The notes: generated from the sequence alone by a model not told the origin. Shown: positions 50,883 to 60,429, counted from the stretch's first letter. The stretch is DNA of 64,000 nucleotides from Amaricoccus sp003258405 (GCF_043226085.1 NZ_CP171225.1:2108001-2172000); one strand, 5' to 3'. Made by a program: numbers and translations.

Positions 50883-53569
50883 GGTGTCGCCTCCAGGCGG
50901 GCGCGCACGGCCTGAAGCAGATGCTCCTCGCTGACGGGCTTCTGGAGCAGGGCAGCGCGGTCGATGCCCGCCTGCCCCGGCTCGGCCGAGGTGAAGAGCA
51001 CCGGGAGATCCGGGCGGCGGGCACGTGCCGCGCGGGCAAGACCCGCTCCATCAAGAGCGCCGGGCATCACCACATCGGTATAGAGCAGACGGATCTCCGG
51101 CGTGCCGTCAAGGATCTCGAGCGCGCTCGCGGCATCGTCGGCGCAGAGCACACGGTAGCCATGGCGGGCAAGCTGGCTGGAAGTGATCTCCAGAAGGTCG
51201 AGATCATCGTCGACAACAAGGATGGTCTCGCCTGCCGATGAAGCTTCGGGCCGGGGGATCTCCCGCAGCGGCGGGGCGACGGGATGCGGAGCCGGCACGG
51301 TTTCCGCAAGCGGCAGGCACAGAGTGATGGTGGTGCCCTTTCCCGGCCGACTGTCGATGGTGACCGAGCCCCCCGACTGCTTGACGAAGCCGTAGACCAT
51401 GCTGAGCCCGAGCCCGCTGCCCTTGCCCACGGGCTTGGTGGTGAAGAAGGGCTCGAAGACCTGCTCGCGTACCTCGGGCGTCATGCCTTCGCCCGTATCA
51501 CTCACCGCAATGTCGATGAAGCCGCCCACGGCAGGCCGGGTCGAGAAGACGATGCGTCCGTGTCCCTCCATCGCGTCACGCGCATTGATGGCAAGGTTCA
51601 TCAGCGCGGTCTCGAGCTGGCCCGGATCGATATGGACAGCCGGCAGCCCCTCGGCGAGATCTGTGACAAGCTCGACACCCGAGCCGAGGCTGTAATCGAG
51701 CAGGTCGGTCATGCCCGCGACCAGAGCATTGGCATCGACAACCTCCGGCGTCAGCTTCTGGCGGCGGGAGAAGGCCAGCAGGCGCTCGACCTGCCCCGCG
51801 GCGCGCTCGGCCGCACCCAGTGCCTTGCGCGTGCGGCCGAGCAGGGCGGGATTATCCTCAAGCTCGCGCTCGAGAATGAAGAGATTGCCGAGGATCACTG
51901 CCAGAATATTGTTGAAATCATGCGCAATACCGCCGGTAAGTTGGCCAACTGTCTCCATCTTCTGGGCCTGACGGAGCTGACTTTCCGTGGCGCGCTGCTC
52001 GGTGATGTCCATATGAATGGTAACGAATCCTCCGCGCGGGATCGGGTTTGAGCGAAGCTCGATCACGCGCCCGCCCGGCAGCTGCATCTCGAAGCGCTGG
52101 GTGAGATGGAGGCGGCTGCGCGACATTTCCTCGAAACCGGCGAGTGCCCCACCGGGCAACACGATCCGCGCACCGCGTGCGCCGAGCGTGCGGTTGATCT
52201 CGTCGAGCGGAATGCCGACCGGCACGTCATCGCTCGTGAAGCCGTAAAGCGCGAGATATTGCGGGTTCCAGGCGATCAGGCGGCGCTCAGCGTCAAAGAC
52301 CGAGAAGCCGTCATTCATGTTGTCGAAGGTCGCAAGCAGGAGGCTCGACTTTTCGGCGAGCTCGCGGTCGAGCACATCCATGCGGAAGGCGTTGTCGCGG
52401 AAGACGGTGAACGCGCGGGCGAGCGCCCCGATCTCGTCGCGGCGCTCGACCCCGGGCACCGCGGCCCCGCGCTCGCCGCGGGCAAGCCGGGTCATCGCGT
52501 CGGTCACGCCCGCGAGATTGCGGCCGAGCGGACGAATGACGAAGACGTAGGACAACGCGCTTGCAAGCAGGATCACGCCCGCCCCGATCGCGATGAACTG
52601 GCCCGTGCGCGAGACGATCGCCGCCCGCAGGCTCTCGGTCACGCCGAGGATCGCGCGGTTGGCGTCGAGCACCAGTGCATCGACCCCCGCCTTGAGCCCG
52701 GCGGCCTCGCCCCGGCTCGCATCGAGCGCGCCAGCTGCTGCCGCGAGGCTCGCAAGCTCGGCGCGGCGCAGGGCAAACAGCCCCTCGGTCCCTGTCTGGC
52801 GATCAATGAGGCCGAGAGCGGCGCGGAACTCGGCACGCAGGCTCTCGGGAATCTCCTCCGCAACCCGGGCCAGTTCGCGCGCGCTGCGGCCGTAATGCGC
52901 CTCGATCTGCGCCAGCGCGCCCGGCGCCGCGCTTCGCGCCGACACAAGGTCGCCCGCCACGCTGTCGGTCAGGCGCTCGGCGGTCAGGAGTGGCGCCTGG
53001 CTCCGCACCGCAGCACGGGTGATTGCAGGATCGGTTTCGCCCGCCCCGGCAGTGATTGCGGCGATGGCAAGGATCGAGGGTCCGATGAGCTGACGCACGC
53101 GATCCTGCCCGGCACGGAGACGAAGCTCTTCGGCGGCAATCTCGGCGGCAAGGGCGGACCGCCGCTCGAGCTGGGCGCTTAGTGCTCCGAGGCTCGCGGC
53201 AAGCGCATCGGCCCGGCCGGCGATCCCCTCCACCGCCTCGCCGGGCATGGAGGTGCGCAGCGCATCGAGCTGGCGGTCGAAGGCCGCGAGATCGGCGGCG
53301 ATCGCGGCCTGTTCCCCCGCCCTTGCCGGCCCCTCGGAGGCCGCCATCAGGCTTGCACCCCGCTGCTGGAGCCGTTCGCCGATCCGCGCAAGGCCGAGGG
53401 CGGCGCGCACCGCCGGAATATCCTCGCCGGTCACGGTCTCGACCCGGGTGCTGATATCCTCGAGCGCACGGAGGGCCGCGAAGCTCGCGATCATGACCGC
53501 AAGGGCAGCGAGGCCGAAAATGAGAAGGAGCCGCCGCTGGATGCCGGTCGGCCAGAGCCGGGCCATCAC
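50849..53569 (-). CDS. Hybrid sensor histidine kinase (TorS-like layout)
   Basis: A 906-residue kinase. An N-terminal membrane helix (RRLLLIFGLAALAVMIASFAAL), a long helical periplasmic region of about 300 residues and a second helix (FIAIGAGVILLASALSYVFVI) precede a HAMP segment (RNLAGVTDAMTRLARGERGAAVPG). A PAS domain follows (LLATFDNMNDGFSVFDAERRLIAWNPQYLALYGF), then HisKA (GQLTGGIAHDFNNILAVILGN), the ATPase (N box NLAINARDAM, G boxes DTGEGM and GLGLSMVYGF) and a C-terminal receiver (TILVVDDDLDL, LYTDVVMPG, LLQKPV). Its start overlaps the stop of the binding-protein gene (TGATG). The helical periplasmic domain resembles sensors that bind a partner binding protein, as TorS binds TorT. Confidence 0.92.
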   Translation of the reverse strand: MMARLWPTGIQRRLLLIFGLAALAVMIASFAALRALEDISTRVETVTGEDIPAVRAALGLARIGERLQQRGASLMAASEGPARAGEQAAIAADLAAFDRQLDALRTSMPGEAVEGIAGRADALAASLGALSAQLERRSALAAEIAAEELRLRAGQDRVRQLIGPSILAIAAITAGAGETDPAITRAAVRSQAPLLTAERLTDSVAGDLVSARSAAPGALAQIEAHYGRSARELARVAEEIPESLRAEFRAALGLIDRQTGTEGLFALRRAELASLAAAAGALDASRGEAAGLKAGVDALVLDANRAILGVTESLRAAIVSRTGQFIAIGAGVILLASALSYVFVIRPLGRNLAGVTDAMTRLARGERGAAVPGVERRDEIGALARAFTVFRDNAFRMDVLDRELAEKSSLLLATFDNMNDGFSVFDAERRLIAWNPQYLALYGFTSDDVPVGIPLDEINRTLGARGARIVLPGGALAGFEEMSRSRLHLTQRFEMQLPGGRVIELRSNPIPRGGFVTIHMDITEQRATESQLRQAQKMETVGQLTGGIAHDFNNILAVILGNLFILERELEDNPALLGRTRKALGAAERAAGQVERLLAFSRRQKLTPEVVDANALVAGMTDLLDYSLGSGVELVTDLAEGLPAVHIDPGQLETALMNLAINARDAMEGHGRIVFSTRPAVGGFIDIAVSDTGEGMTPEVREQVFEPFFTTKPVGKGSGLGLSMVYGFVKQSGGSVTIDSRPGKGTTITLCLPLAETVPAPHPVAPPLREIPRPEASSAGETILVVDDDLDLLEITSSQLARHGYRVLCADDAASALEILDGTPEIRLLYTDVVMPGALDGAGLARAARARRPDLPVLFTSAEPGQAGIDRAALLQKPVSEEHLLQAVRARLEATPQRLSTSASST

Positions 53570-55014
53570 GGCGCTGTCTCCCCGAGGCCCATTGCCTCAC
53601 GGTAGTGACGGGCCTGCGCATCGCGGCCCAGGCGGTCGGTGATCTGTTCCCACTGGATCGCGGCATCGGCAAGCGCCGTGGCGGGGGCCACCTCGCCCGC
53701 CAGTATCCGGCCAAGCTGGGTATCGAGCGCGTCCATATAGGCCGGATAGCCCGGCAGGCGCAGATCGCGGGCGGCTTCGGGTGCGGCAAGGCTCTGGCGC
53801 AGGACGGCGAGATAGCGGGCGGAGGCATCCTTGCCCATCACCGCCTGCCAAAGCGGGCCATCCTCGAGCTGCGACGTGCGATAGGGATTGAAGCCCGAAG
53901 CGCCGTCGGTGACATCGCGATCGGCGTGCTCCGGTGCCGCGAGCCAGGCGATGTAATCCCAGGCGGCCTTCGGATCGCGCGCGCTGAGCGGCACGGCCGC
54001 GAGCCAACCGCCGAAGGCGAGGAACGGCACCTCGCGGACTGTCGAGAGCGTCTCCCAGGTGCGCGTGCGGCCGTTCCAGCTTTCGCGGGATCCGGGAAGG
54101 GCGAAGAAGCCCACCTGCCCGGCCACAGCGGAGTTTTCGGGATCGGCCGCCAGCACGCCGATGTCGGACCAGTCGATCGCCATCGCAGCCTCGCCGGCGG
54201 CGAAGCGACGGCGCACATCGTGACTCGCGATGGCGAGGGAATCGGGCGGACCCAGACGCGCCGCCGCGAGATACTCGTCAAGCGCGCGTTGCCAGGCCGG
54301 GTTGTCGATGGCAGGCGTCATCGTCACCGGATCGAAGAAGAGCGTGCCGGGCTCGCCGGGGTGCGTCGCATAGGCCGCGGCATGACCGATGAGGGACCAG
54401 AGCCGCTGGCCGCCGGCAGCATGGGCCTCGAGGGTGCCTGCCAGCGGCTTGCCATCCGGCCCGGGCCGCCCCTCGAAAAATGCAGCGATGGCAAGGTAGT
54501 CCTCCCAGCTCCGAGGCGGTTCAAGCGCCCGACCCGTCGCAGCATGAAACGCCGCGCGCATTGCGGGATCCTCGAAGAGATCCCGGCGGTAGGCTCCGAT
54601 CAGCAGGTCGCCGTCAATGGTCACCGCCATCGTCCTGCCCTGCCACCGCATGAGCGCATCGCGATAGATCGGATGGATGCCGCGGACCAGGTCGCTTTCG
54701 GCAAGAGCCTCGGGCACCGGCGCGAGATAGGGCGCGAAATCCGGTAGCCAGGCCGAGGGGATGAGCAGCACGTCGGCTTCCGAGAGACCGGTCACGAAGC
54801 CCACCATGATCTCGCCGTAAAGGCTCGCGAAGGGCCGCCGGATGACCTCGACGGCAATGCCGGTCTCCCGCGCAAAACTCTCGCCGTAGCGCGCTGCCGG
54901 GCCGCCGATTGGTGCGCCGTCGCGGGTCACGACCCGAAGGGATTCCGCACTGGCTGCGCCGGAGAACAGCCCGAATGTTACAAATATTACAGCGGCGCGG
55001 GCGAGGAGCGACAT
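53566..55014 (-). CDS. Periplasmic sugar-type solute-binding protein, probable kinase partner
   Basis: A 482-residue extracellular solute-binding protein. The signal peptide is MSLLARAAVIFVTFGLFSGAASA, and the mature domain starts ESLRVVTRDGAPIGGPAARYGESFARETGIAVEVIRRPF, typical of the family-1 ABC sugar-binding fold. Later family motifs are GDLLIGAYRRDLFEDPAMRAAF and VREVPFLAFGGWLAAVPLSARDPKAAWDYIAWLA. No ABC permease or ATPase is nearby; instead it is translationally coupled to the hybrid kinase gene. A role as the ligand-sensing subunit of the kinase is therefore inferred. It is divergent from fruBKA by 70 bases. Codons 9-14 (GTA ATA TTT GTA ACA TTC) are unusually AT-rich. Confidence 0.87.
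   Translation of the reverse strand: MSLLARAAVIFVTFGLFSGAASAESLRVVTRDGAPIGGPAARYGESFARETGIAVEVIRRPFASLYGEIMVGFVTGLSEADVLLIPSAWLPDFAPYLAPVPEALAESDLVRGIHPIYRDALMRWQGRTMAVTIDGDLLIGAYRRDLFEDPAMRAAFHAATGRALEPPRSWEDYLAIAAFFEGRPGPDGKPLAGTLEAHAAGGQRLWSLIGHAAAYATHPGEPGTLFFDPVTMTPAIDNPAWQRALDEYLAAARLGPPDSLAIASHDVRRRFAAGEAAMAIDWSDIGVLAADPENSAVAGQVGFFALPGSRESWNGRTRTWETLSTVREVPFLAFGGWLAAVPLSARDPKAAWDYIAWLAAPEHADRDVTDGASGFNPYRTSQLEDGPLWQAVMGKDASARYLAVLRQSLAAPEAARDLRLPGYPAYMDALDTQLGRILAGEVAPATALADAAIQWEQITDRLGRDAQARHYREAMGLGETAP
54974..54991. promoter_or_regulatory. Tandem 9-base repeat, candidate response-regulator operator for fruBKA
   Basis: AATGTTACA (54974-54982) is followed directly by AATATTACA (54983-54991), differing at one base. 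The pair lies 94-111 bases upstream of the fruB start, inside the signal-peptide codons of the divergent binding protein. OmpR-class regulators bind direct repeats, and the rare codons forced here suggest the DNA sequence is conserved for regulation. Confidence 0.55.
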
Positions 55015-55084
55015 ATCCCGTTCATCTGCCTGATATCCAAGAGACCCAGCGAAGCATGACACAGAACATGCAAAGGAGGAAATC

Positions 55085-57559
55085 GTGGCTATCCTGACAA
55101 ATGACATGGTTGCGCTCGGCACGAGCGTTGCAACGAAGGCCGAGGCTATCGCCAAGGCCGTCGAACTTCTTGCCGCCGCCGGCAAGATCGATCCGCGCTA
55201 CGGCGACAGCATGCTCGGCCGCGAGAAGGTCGCAAATACCTTCCTCGGCAACGGCATCGCCATTCCGCACGGCCTGCCGAAAGACCGCGAGATGATCCGC
55301 GATACCGCGATCGCGGTGGTGCAGATCCCCGGCGGCGTCGACTGGGGCCAGGGCAACACCGCCCGCCTTGTGGTCGGCATCGCCGCGAAATCGGACGAGC
55401 ATCTGGAAATTCTCTCGAACCTCACGGACGTTCTCGGCGACGCGGAGGAAGCCGAAAGGCTCGCCACGACCCCCGATGCCGCTGTCATCGTCGCCAAGCT
55501 CACCGGGACCGAGCAGCCCGCCACCGCTTCAAGCGGCTCCGGGCTCGACGAATTCGCAAACGGATTCGATGCGGTGATCGAAGGGGCGCACGGGCTCCAT
55601 GCCCGACCCGCGACGGCGCTGGTCGAACTTTCCAAGGGCTTTGCCTCCGAGATCCGGGTGAGCCATGGCGGCACGGTCGCCAATGCAAAGAGCCTGATCT
55701 CGCTCCTAAAGCTCGGCGCTGCGGGCGGGGCGACGATCCGCGTGAGCGCGGACGGCGCCGATGCCGATGCCGCCCTCGCCGCCCTCAAGGCTGCCATTGC
55801 CGAAGGGCTTGAGGACGAGGGCGAAGCCGCTGCCGAAGCCGGCGCAGCTGCCCCCGCGGGCGGCGCACCGGCCTACGATTATGCCGGGCAGACTGTCACC
55901 GGCATCTCCTCCTCCCCGGGCATGGCGATTGCGCCGATCTTCCAGTTCGCCCGCGAACACATTGTCTTCCAGCCCGACGCCGCCGACCCTGCGCTTGAAC
56001 TGGAGCGGCTCGACCAGGCTCTGCACGCGGCATTCCGCCAGCTCGACGAGCTTTACGACGAGGTCTGGAAGAAATCCGGCCCCGCGAAGGCCGGGATCTT
56101 CCGTGCGCATCAGGAATTCCTCGAGGATCCCGAGATGATCGAGGCGGCGCACACCCTCATTCGCAAGGGCCGGAGCGCGGCCTATGGCTGGGAGCAGGCC
56201 TATAGCGAACGCGCCGACATTCTCGCGGGCATGAAGGATCCGGTGCTTGCGGGCCGCGCGGTCGACCTGCGCGATGCCGGCCGCCGGGTTCTGCGCCAGC
56301 TTGCAGGCGTCGAGAAGGACGCGAGCGCGCTGCCGACCGCTCCCTGCATCCTGGTCGCCGATGATCTCACGCCCTCCGACACCGCGCAGCTCGATCCGCG
56401 GCTCGTTCAGGGCCTCTGCACCGCTGGCGGCGGCCCGACCTCGCATACCTCGATCATCGCCCGCTCGCTCGACATCCCGGCCGTGGTCGGCGCAGGCGCG
56501 GGCGTGCTCGAACTCGTCGAGGGAACACCCGCGCTCCTCGACGGCAGCTATGGCCTGCTAGTGACCAACCCGACCGAGGGCGATCTTGAGCATGCCCGTG
56601 CCGCAATCGTCGATCTCAAGGCCCGTCGCGAGGCAGAACAGCGCGACTGCTATAAGCCCGCGCTCACCACGGACGGCAGCCGCATCGAGGTCGTCGCCAA
56701 CATCAGTGATCTCGCGGAAGCCGAAGCGGCAGTGAACGCCGGCGGCGAGGGCGTTGGCCTCCTCCGCACCGAATTCCTCTTTGTCCATCGCGATGCAGCC
56801 CCGAGCGAGGAAGAGCAGATCGAGATCTACTCGGGCATGCTCAAGGCCATGAACGGCCTGCCGATCATCATCCGCACCCTCGATGTCGGTGGCGACAAGG
56901 CGATACCCTACCTGCGCATGCCGGTGGAGGAGAACCCGTTCCTGGGCGAACGTGGCATCCGCTTCTGTCTCAGCCATGAAGCGATCTTCCGCACTCAGCT
57001 TCGCGCGATCTACCGCGCCTCGGCAAACGGGCCGGTCCGGATCATGTTCCCGATGATCTCGATGGTCCACGAGCTAGACGCTGCCCTGCGGATCGCCGAG
57101 GAAGTCCGGGCCGAGGTCGGGGCCGAAAAGGTTGAGATGGGCATCATGATCGAGATCCCCTCTGCGGTGATGATGGCGCCCGAGCTTGCCAGCAAGGTGG
57201 ATTTCTTCTCGATCGGCACCAACGACCTTACGCAATACGCGCTCGCCATGGACCGGATGCATCCGGTGCTCGCCAAGCAGGCCGACGGCATGCATCCGGC
57301 CGTGCTGCGGCTCATCGAGCGCACGGTTGCGGCGGCCGACGCGGCAGGGATCTGGGTGGGCGCCTGCGGCGGCATCGCGGCCGATCCGGTCGGCGTGAGC
57401 GTGCTGACCGGGCTTGGCGTCAAGGAGCTCAGCGTCTCGATCCCCTCGATCGCGGCGGTGAAGGCCCAGCTGCGCGAGCAGTCGATGGCGTCGAACAAGG
57501 CGCTTGCGAAGCGCGCTCTCGCCTGTTCCGACGCCGCCGCCGTGCGCGCGCTGCGCTGA
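55085..57559 (+). CDS. fruB: Fructose PTS multiphosphoryl transfer protein (EIIA-HPr-EI)
   Basis: An 824-residue three-domain fusion. The EIIA(Fru) domain (about residues 1-145) has its phospho-His62 in GNGIAIPHGLP; HPr (about 157-245) has His172 in GLHARPATALVELSKG; enzyme I (about 270-824) has His454 in GGGPTSHTSIIARS and the C-terminal GTNDLTQYALAMDR and GACGGIA. One polypeptide therefore relays phosphate from PEP to the FruA EIIB. A GTG start at 55085 is used, preceded by GGAGGAAATC. This is the FruB type known from Rhodobacter capsulatus. First gene of fruBKA. Confidence 0.95.
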   Translation: MAILTNDMVALGTSVATKAEAIAKAVELLAAAGKIDPRYGDSMLGREKVANTFLGNGIAIPHGLPKDREMIRDTAIAVVQIPGGVDWGQGNTARLVVGIAAKSDEHLEILSNLTDVLGDAEEAERLATTPDAAVIVAKLTGTEQPATASSGSGLDEFANGFDAVIEGAHGLHARPATALVELSKGFASEIRVSHGGTVANAKSLISLLKLGAAGGATIRVSADGADADAALAALKAAIAEGLEDEGEAAAEAGAAAPAGGAPAYDYAGQTVTGISSSPGMAIAPIFQFAREHIVFQPDAADPALELERLDQALHAAFRQLDELYDEVWKKSGPAKAGIFRAHQEFLEDPEMIEAAHTLIRKGRSAAYGWEQAYSERADILAGMKDPVLAGRAVDLRDAGRRVLRQLAGVEKDASALPTAPCILVADDLTPSDTAQLDPRLVQGLCTAGGGPTSHTSIIARSLDIPAVVGAGAGVLELVEGTPALLDGSYGLLVTNPTEGDLEHARAAIVDLKARREAEQRDCYKPALTTDGSRIEVVANISDLAEAEAAVNAGGEGVGLLRTEFLFVHRDAAPSEEEQIEIYSGMLKAMNGLPIIIRTLDVGGDKAIPYLRMPVEENPFLGERGIRFCLSHEAIFRTQLRAIYRASANGPVRIMFPMISMVHELDAALRIAEEVRAEVGAEKVEMGIMIEIPSAVMMAPELASKVDFFSIGTNDLTQYALAMDRMHPVLAKQADGMHPAVLRLIERTVAAADAAGIWVGACGGIAADPVGVSVLTGLGVKELSVSIPSIAAVKAQLREQSMASNKALAKRALACSDAAAVRALR

Positions 57560-57569
57560 GGAGGTGGAA

Positions 57570-58556
57570 ATGAGCGGCAAACCCAGGATCGCAACCGTCT
57601 CGCTCAATTCGGCGGTCGACCAGACGGTGACCGTGCGCGGCTTCGCCGTCGATACGGTCAACCGGGTGAGCGAGGCGCGGGTGGACGCGGGCGGCAAGGG
57701 CGTGAACGTCGCCTCCTTCCTCGCGCATTTCGGCCATGAAGTGGTCGTCACCGGTCTGCTCGGACGCGACAACGAAGCGCTGTTCGCGCAGCACTTCGAA
57801 GCTGCAGGCGTGGTGGACGCCTGCCTGCGCGTGGCTGGCGCCACACGGACCAACGTGAAGATCGTCGATCCCGACAACAACACGGTGACCGACCTGAACT
57901 TCCCGGGCATCCGGACCGCCGACGCCGATCTCGCGGCCATCCGCGAGCGGCTCGAGGTGGTCGCGGCAGGCGGGATCGACTGGCTGGTGCTCGCGGGCAG
58001 CCTGCCCGAAGGCATGCCCGTCACCGCCTATGCCGATCTCATCGCCTGGGCGAAGGGCCGCGGCATCCGCGTGGCTCTCGACACCAGCGGTGCGCCTTTC
58101 GGTCCGGCTGTGCTGGCCGGGCCGGATATCATCAAGCCCAATATTGCCGAACTGCGCGAGCTCACCAGCCAGCCGCTGGAGGATCATGACGCAGTGATCG
58201 CCGCAGCCCGGCGGCTCAACGCCCGCGGTATCAGCATGGTCGCCGTGTCGATGGGGGCCGAGGGCGCGATCCTTGTCACGCCCGAGGCGGCGGTCCTTGC
58301 CCGGCCGCCGCGCGTGCCGGTCGCAAGCACGGTGGGGGCGGGCGACGCGATGGTCGCAGGCCTCGTCCATGCCGCAACGCTCGGCCTGCCGCTCGCGGAG
58401 GCCGCACCGCTCGCAACCGCCTTCTCGCTCGGCGCGCTCGGCGAGATCGGCCCGCGCCTGCCCGAAACAGCAAAGATAGAGGCTCTCGCCCGCCAGGTCG
58501 GTGTCACCGAACTCTGCGAACCGGCGAAGAGCCCCAGAACGGAGGAAACCCAATGA
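57570..58556 (+). CDS. fruK: 1-Phosphofructokinase
   Basis: A 328-residue PfkB-family kinase. N-terminal NSAVDQTVTVRGF and DAGGKGVNVASFLAHFG form the sugar-phosphate site; the C-terminal anion hole and base are in VASTVGAGDAMVAGLVHA (Asp of GAGD). It phosphorylates fructose 1-phosphate from the PTS to fructose 1,6-bisphosphate. The ATG at 57570 follows GAGGAGGTGG, ten bases after fruB. Its stop overlaps fruA by four bases. Confidence 0.95.
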   Translation: MSGKPRIATVSLNSAVDQTVTVRGFAVDTVNRVSEARVDAGGKGVNVASFLAHFGHEVVVTGLLGRDNEALFAQHFEAAGVVDACLRVAGATRTNVKIVDPDNNTVTDLNFPGIRTADADLAAIRERLEVVAAGGIDWLVLAGSLPEGMPVTAYADLIAWAKGRGIRVALDTSGAPFGPAVLAGPDIIKPNIAELRELTSQPLEDHDAVIAAARRLNARGISMVAVSMGAEGAILVTPEAAVLARPPRVPVASTVGAGDAMVAGLVHAATLGLPLAEAAPLATAFSLGALGEIGPRLPETAKIEALARQVGVTELCEPAKSPRTEETQ

Positions 58557-60349
58557 CACGAATCGTCGCCGTCACCGCCTGCCCGACCGGCGTCGCGCAC
58601 ACCTATCTCGCCGCCGAGGCCCTCGAGGCCACCGGGCGCAAGATGGGCCATGAAATCCGCGTCGAGCGCCAGAGCGCCGAGGGGACGAGCCAAGCGCTGA
58701 CCGAGGCCGAGATCGCCGCAGCAGATCTCGTCATCATCGCCGCCGACATCCACGTGGCGCTCGATCGCTTCGACGGCAAGCCGGTCCGTCGCGTCTCGAC
58801 GAGCCGCGCGATCCGCGAGACGGACGAGGTCATCGAGGCCGCGCTGGAAGCCGCCGGCCTTGCCGAAGCTCCGAAGGCCGCCCCCGTGCCCACGGCTTCG
58901 GCGACAGCCCACGCTACCCCAGCGGAGGCCCCCTCGAGCAAACCGATGAAGATCGTCGCGATCACCTCCTGCCCGACCGGCATCGCGCATACCTTCATGG
59001 CCGCCGATGCGCTGAAGAAAGCGGCGACGAAGCGCGGCTACGAGATTCATGTCGAGACGCAGGGCTCGGTCGGCGCCAAGACGCCGCTCACCGATCAGCA
59101 GATCGCCGAAGCCGATCTCGTGGTGATCGCGGCCGACACCCATGTCGATGACAGCCGCTTCACGGGCAAGAAGATCTACAAGTCCGGCGTCGGCGAGGCG
59201 GTGAAGCGCGCCGACCAGCTGCTGACCGAGGCCATCGCAGGCGGCGAGATCCTCGGGGGCGGCGGAGCCAAGGGCAGTGGCGACTACATGAGCTCGGTCG
59301 CAAAGGCCAAGGCCTCACGCAAGGCCAAGCAGAGCGGCCCCTACCAGCACCTGCTGACGGGCGTCTCCTACATGCTGCCGCTTGTCGTCGCAGGCGGTCT
59401 GCTGATCGCGCTCTCCTTCGTCTTCGGCATCAAGGCCTTCGAGCAGGAAGGCACGCTCCCGGCCGCGCTGATGGCGATCGGCGGAGGGGCCGCGTTCCAG
59501 CTCATGGTTCCGGTGCTCGCCGGTTACATCGCCTATTCGATCGCCGACCGGCCCGGCCTCACCCCCGGCCTCATCGGCGGCATGCTCGCAGTAAACCTCA
59601 ACGCGGGCTTCCTCGGCGGCATCGTCGCAGGCTTCCTTGCGGGCTATGTCGCCCGGTGGTTGCGCGACCACATCAACTTGCCGACCAACCTCGAGGGGCT
59701 GAAGCCCGTCCTGATCCTGCCGCTGCTCTCGACACTCGTCGTTGGTCTGGTGATGGTCTACATCGTCGGTGAACCGGTTGCGGCGCTGATGGCGGCGATG
59801 ACGACCTTCCTCCAGGGTCTCGGCACCACCAATGCCGTGCTGCTCGGCCTCATCCTCGGCGGCATGATGGCTGTCGACATGGGCGGCCCGATCAACAAGG
59901 CAGCCTACACCTTCGCGGTGGGCCTGCTGACCTCCGACACCTATGCGCCGATGGCCGCGGTGATGGCGGCCGGCATGACCCCGCCGCTCGGCCTTGCCAT
60001 TGCCACGATGGTCGCGAAGAACCGCTTCACCATCGAGGAGCGCGAAGCGGGGAAGGCCGCCTTCGTACTCGGGCTCTCCTTCATCACCGAGGGCGCGATC
60101 CCCTTTGCCGCGAAGGACCCGGCCCGGGTGATCCCCTCGATCATCGTCGGCTCGGCCGTAACCGGCGCCCTCTCGATGATGTTCGGCTGCGGGCTCGTCG
60201 CCCCCCATGGCGGGATCTTCGTCCTCGCCATCCCGAATGCGGTGATCAACCTCGGGATGTATGCCGTCTCGATCGCCGTCGGAACGCTCGTCACGACTGT
60301 CCTGCTGGTGGCGCTGAAAAAGCCTGTCGAGGTTGAAGCGCTCGCCTGA
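58553..60349 (+). CDS. fruA: Fructose PTS permease (EIIB-EIIB-EIIC)
   Basis: A 598-residue fructose permease. Two EIIB domains are in tandem: the first (about residues 1-100) with Cys10 in AVTACPTGVAHTYLAAEAL, the second (about 133-230) with Cys140 in AITSCPTGIAHTFMAADAL. The EIIC membrane part follows with GVSYMLPLVVAGGLLIALSFVFG, PGLIGGMLAVNLNAGFLGGIVAGFLAGY and SFITEGAIPFAAKDP. It imports and phosphorylates fructose to fructose 1-phosphate. In E. coli FruA the first B-like domain lacks the cysteine; here both retain it. Ends before a strong hairpin. Confidence 0.95.
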   Translation: MTRIVAVTACPTGVAHTYLAAEALEATGRKMGHEIRVERQSAEGTSQALTEAEIAAADLVIIAADIHVALDRFDGKPVRRVSTSRAIRETDEVIEAALEAAGLAEAPKAAPVPTASATAHATPAEAPSSKPMKIVAITSCPTGIAHTFMAADALKKAATKRGYEIHVETQGSVGAKTPLTDQQIAEADLVVIAADTHVDDSRFTGKKIYKSGVGEAVKRADQLLTEAIAGGEILGGGGAKGSGDYMSSVAKAKASRKAKQSGPYQHLLTGVSYMLPLVVAGGLLIALSFVFGIKAFEQEGTLPAALMAIGGGAAFQLMVPVLAGYIAYSIADRPGLTPGLIGGMLAVNLNAGFLGGIVAGFLAGYVARWLRDHINLPTNLEGLKPVLILPLLSTLVVGLVMVYIVGEPVAALMAAMTTFLQGLGTTNAVLLGLILGGMMAVDMGGPINKAAYTFAVGLLTSDTYAPMAAVMAAGMTPPLGLAIATMVAKNRFTIEEREAGKAAFVLGLSFITEGAIPFAAKDPARVIPSIIVGSAVTGALSMMFGCGLVAPHGGIFVLAIPNAVINLGMYAVSIAVGTLVTTVLLVALKKPVEVEALA

Positions 60350-60393
60350 CCGGCACCCCAGCCGCCCCGGCGGTTCATCGTGACACCGCGTGC

Positions 60394-60429
60394 ACACGCG
60401 CCTCGGGTCTCCCTGCCCGGGGCGCGTGT
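60394..60429 (+). terminator. Strong hairpin terminator after fruBKA
   Basis: ACACGCGCCTCGGG (60394-60407) pairs with CCCGGGGCGCGTGT (60416-60429), 14 base pairs with one G-T pair and an 8-base loop, 44 bases after the fruA stop. No clear T-run follows. The rest of the 195-base gap to the sensor gene shows nothing I recognise. Confidence 0.6.
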
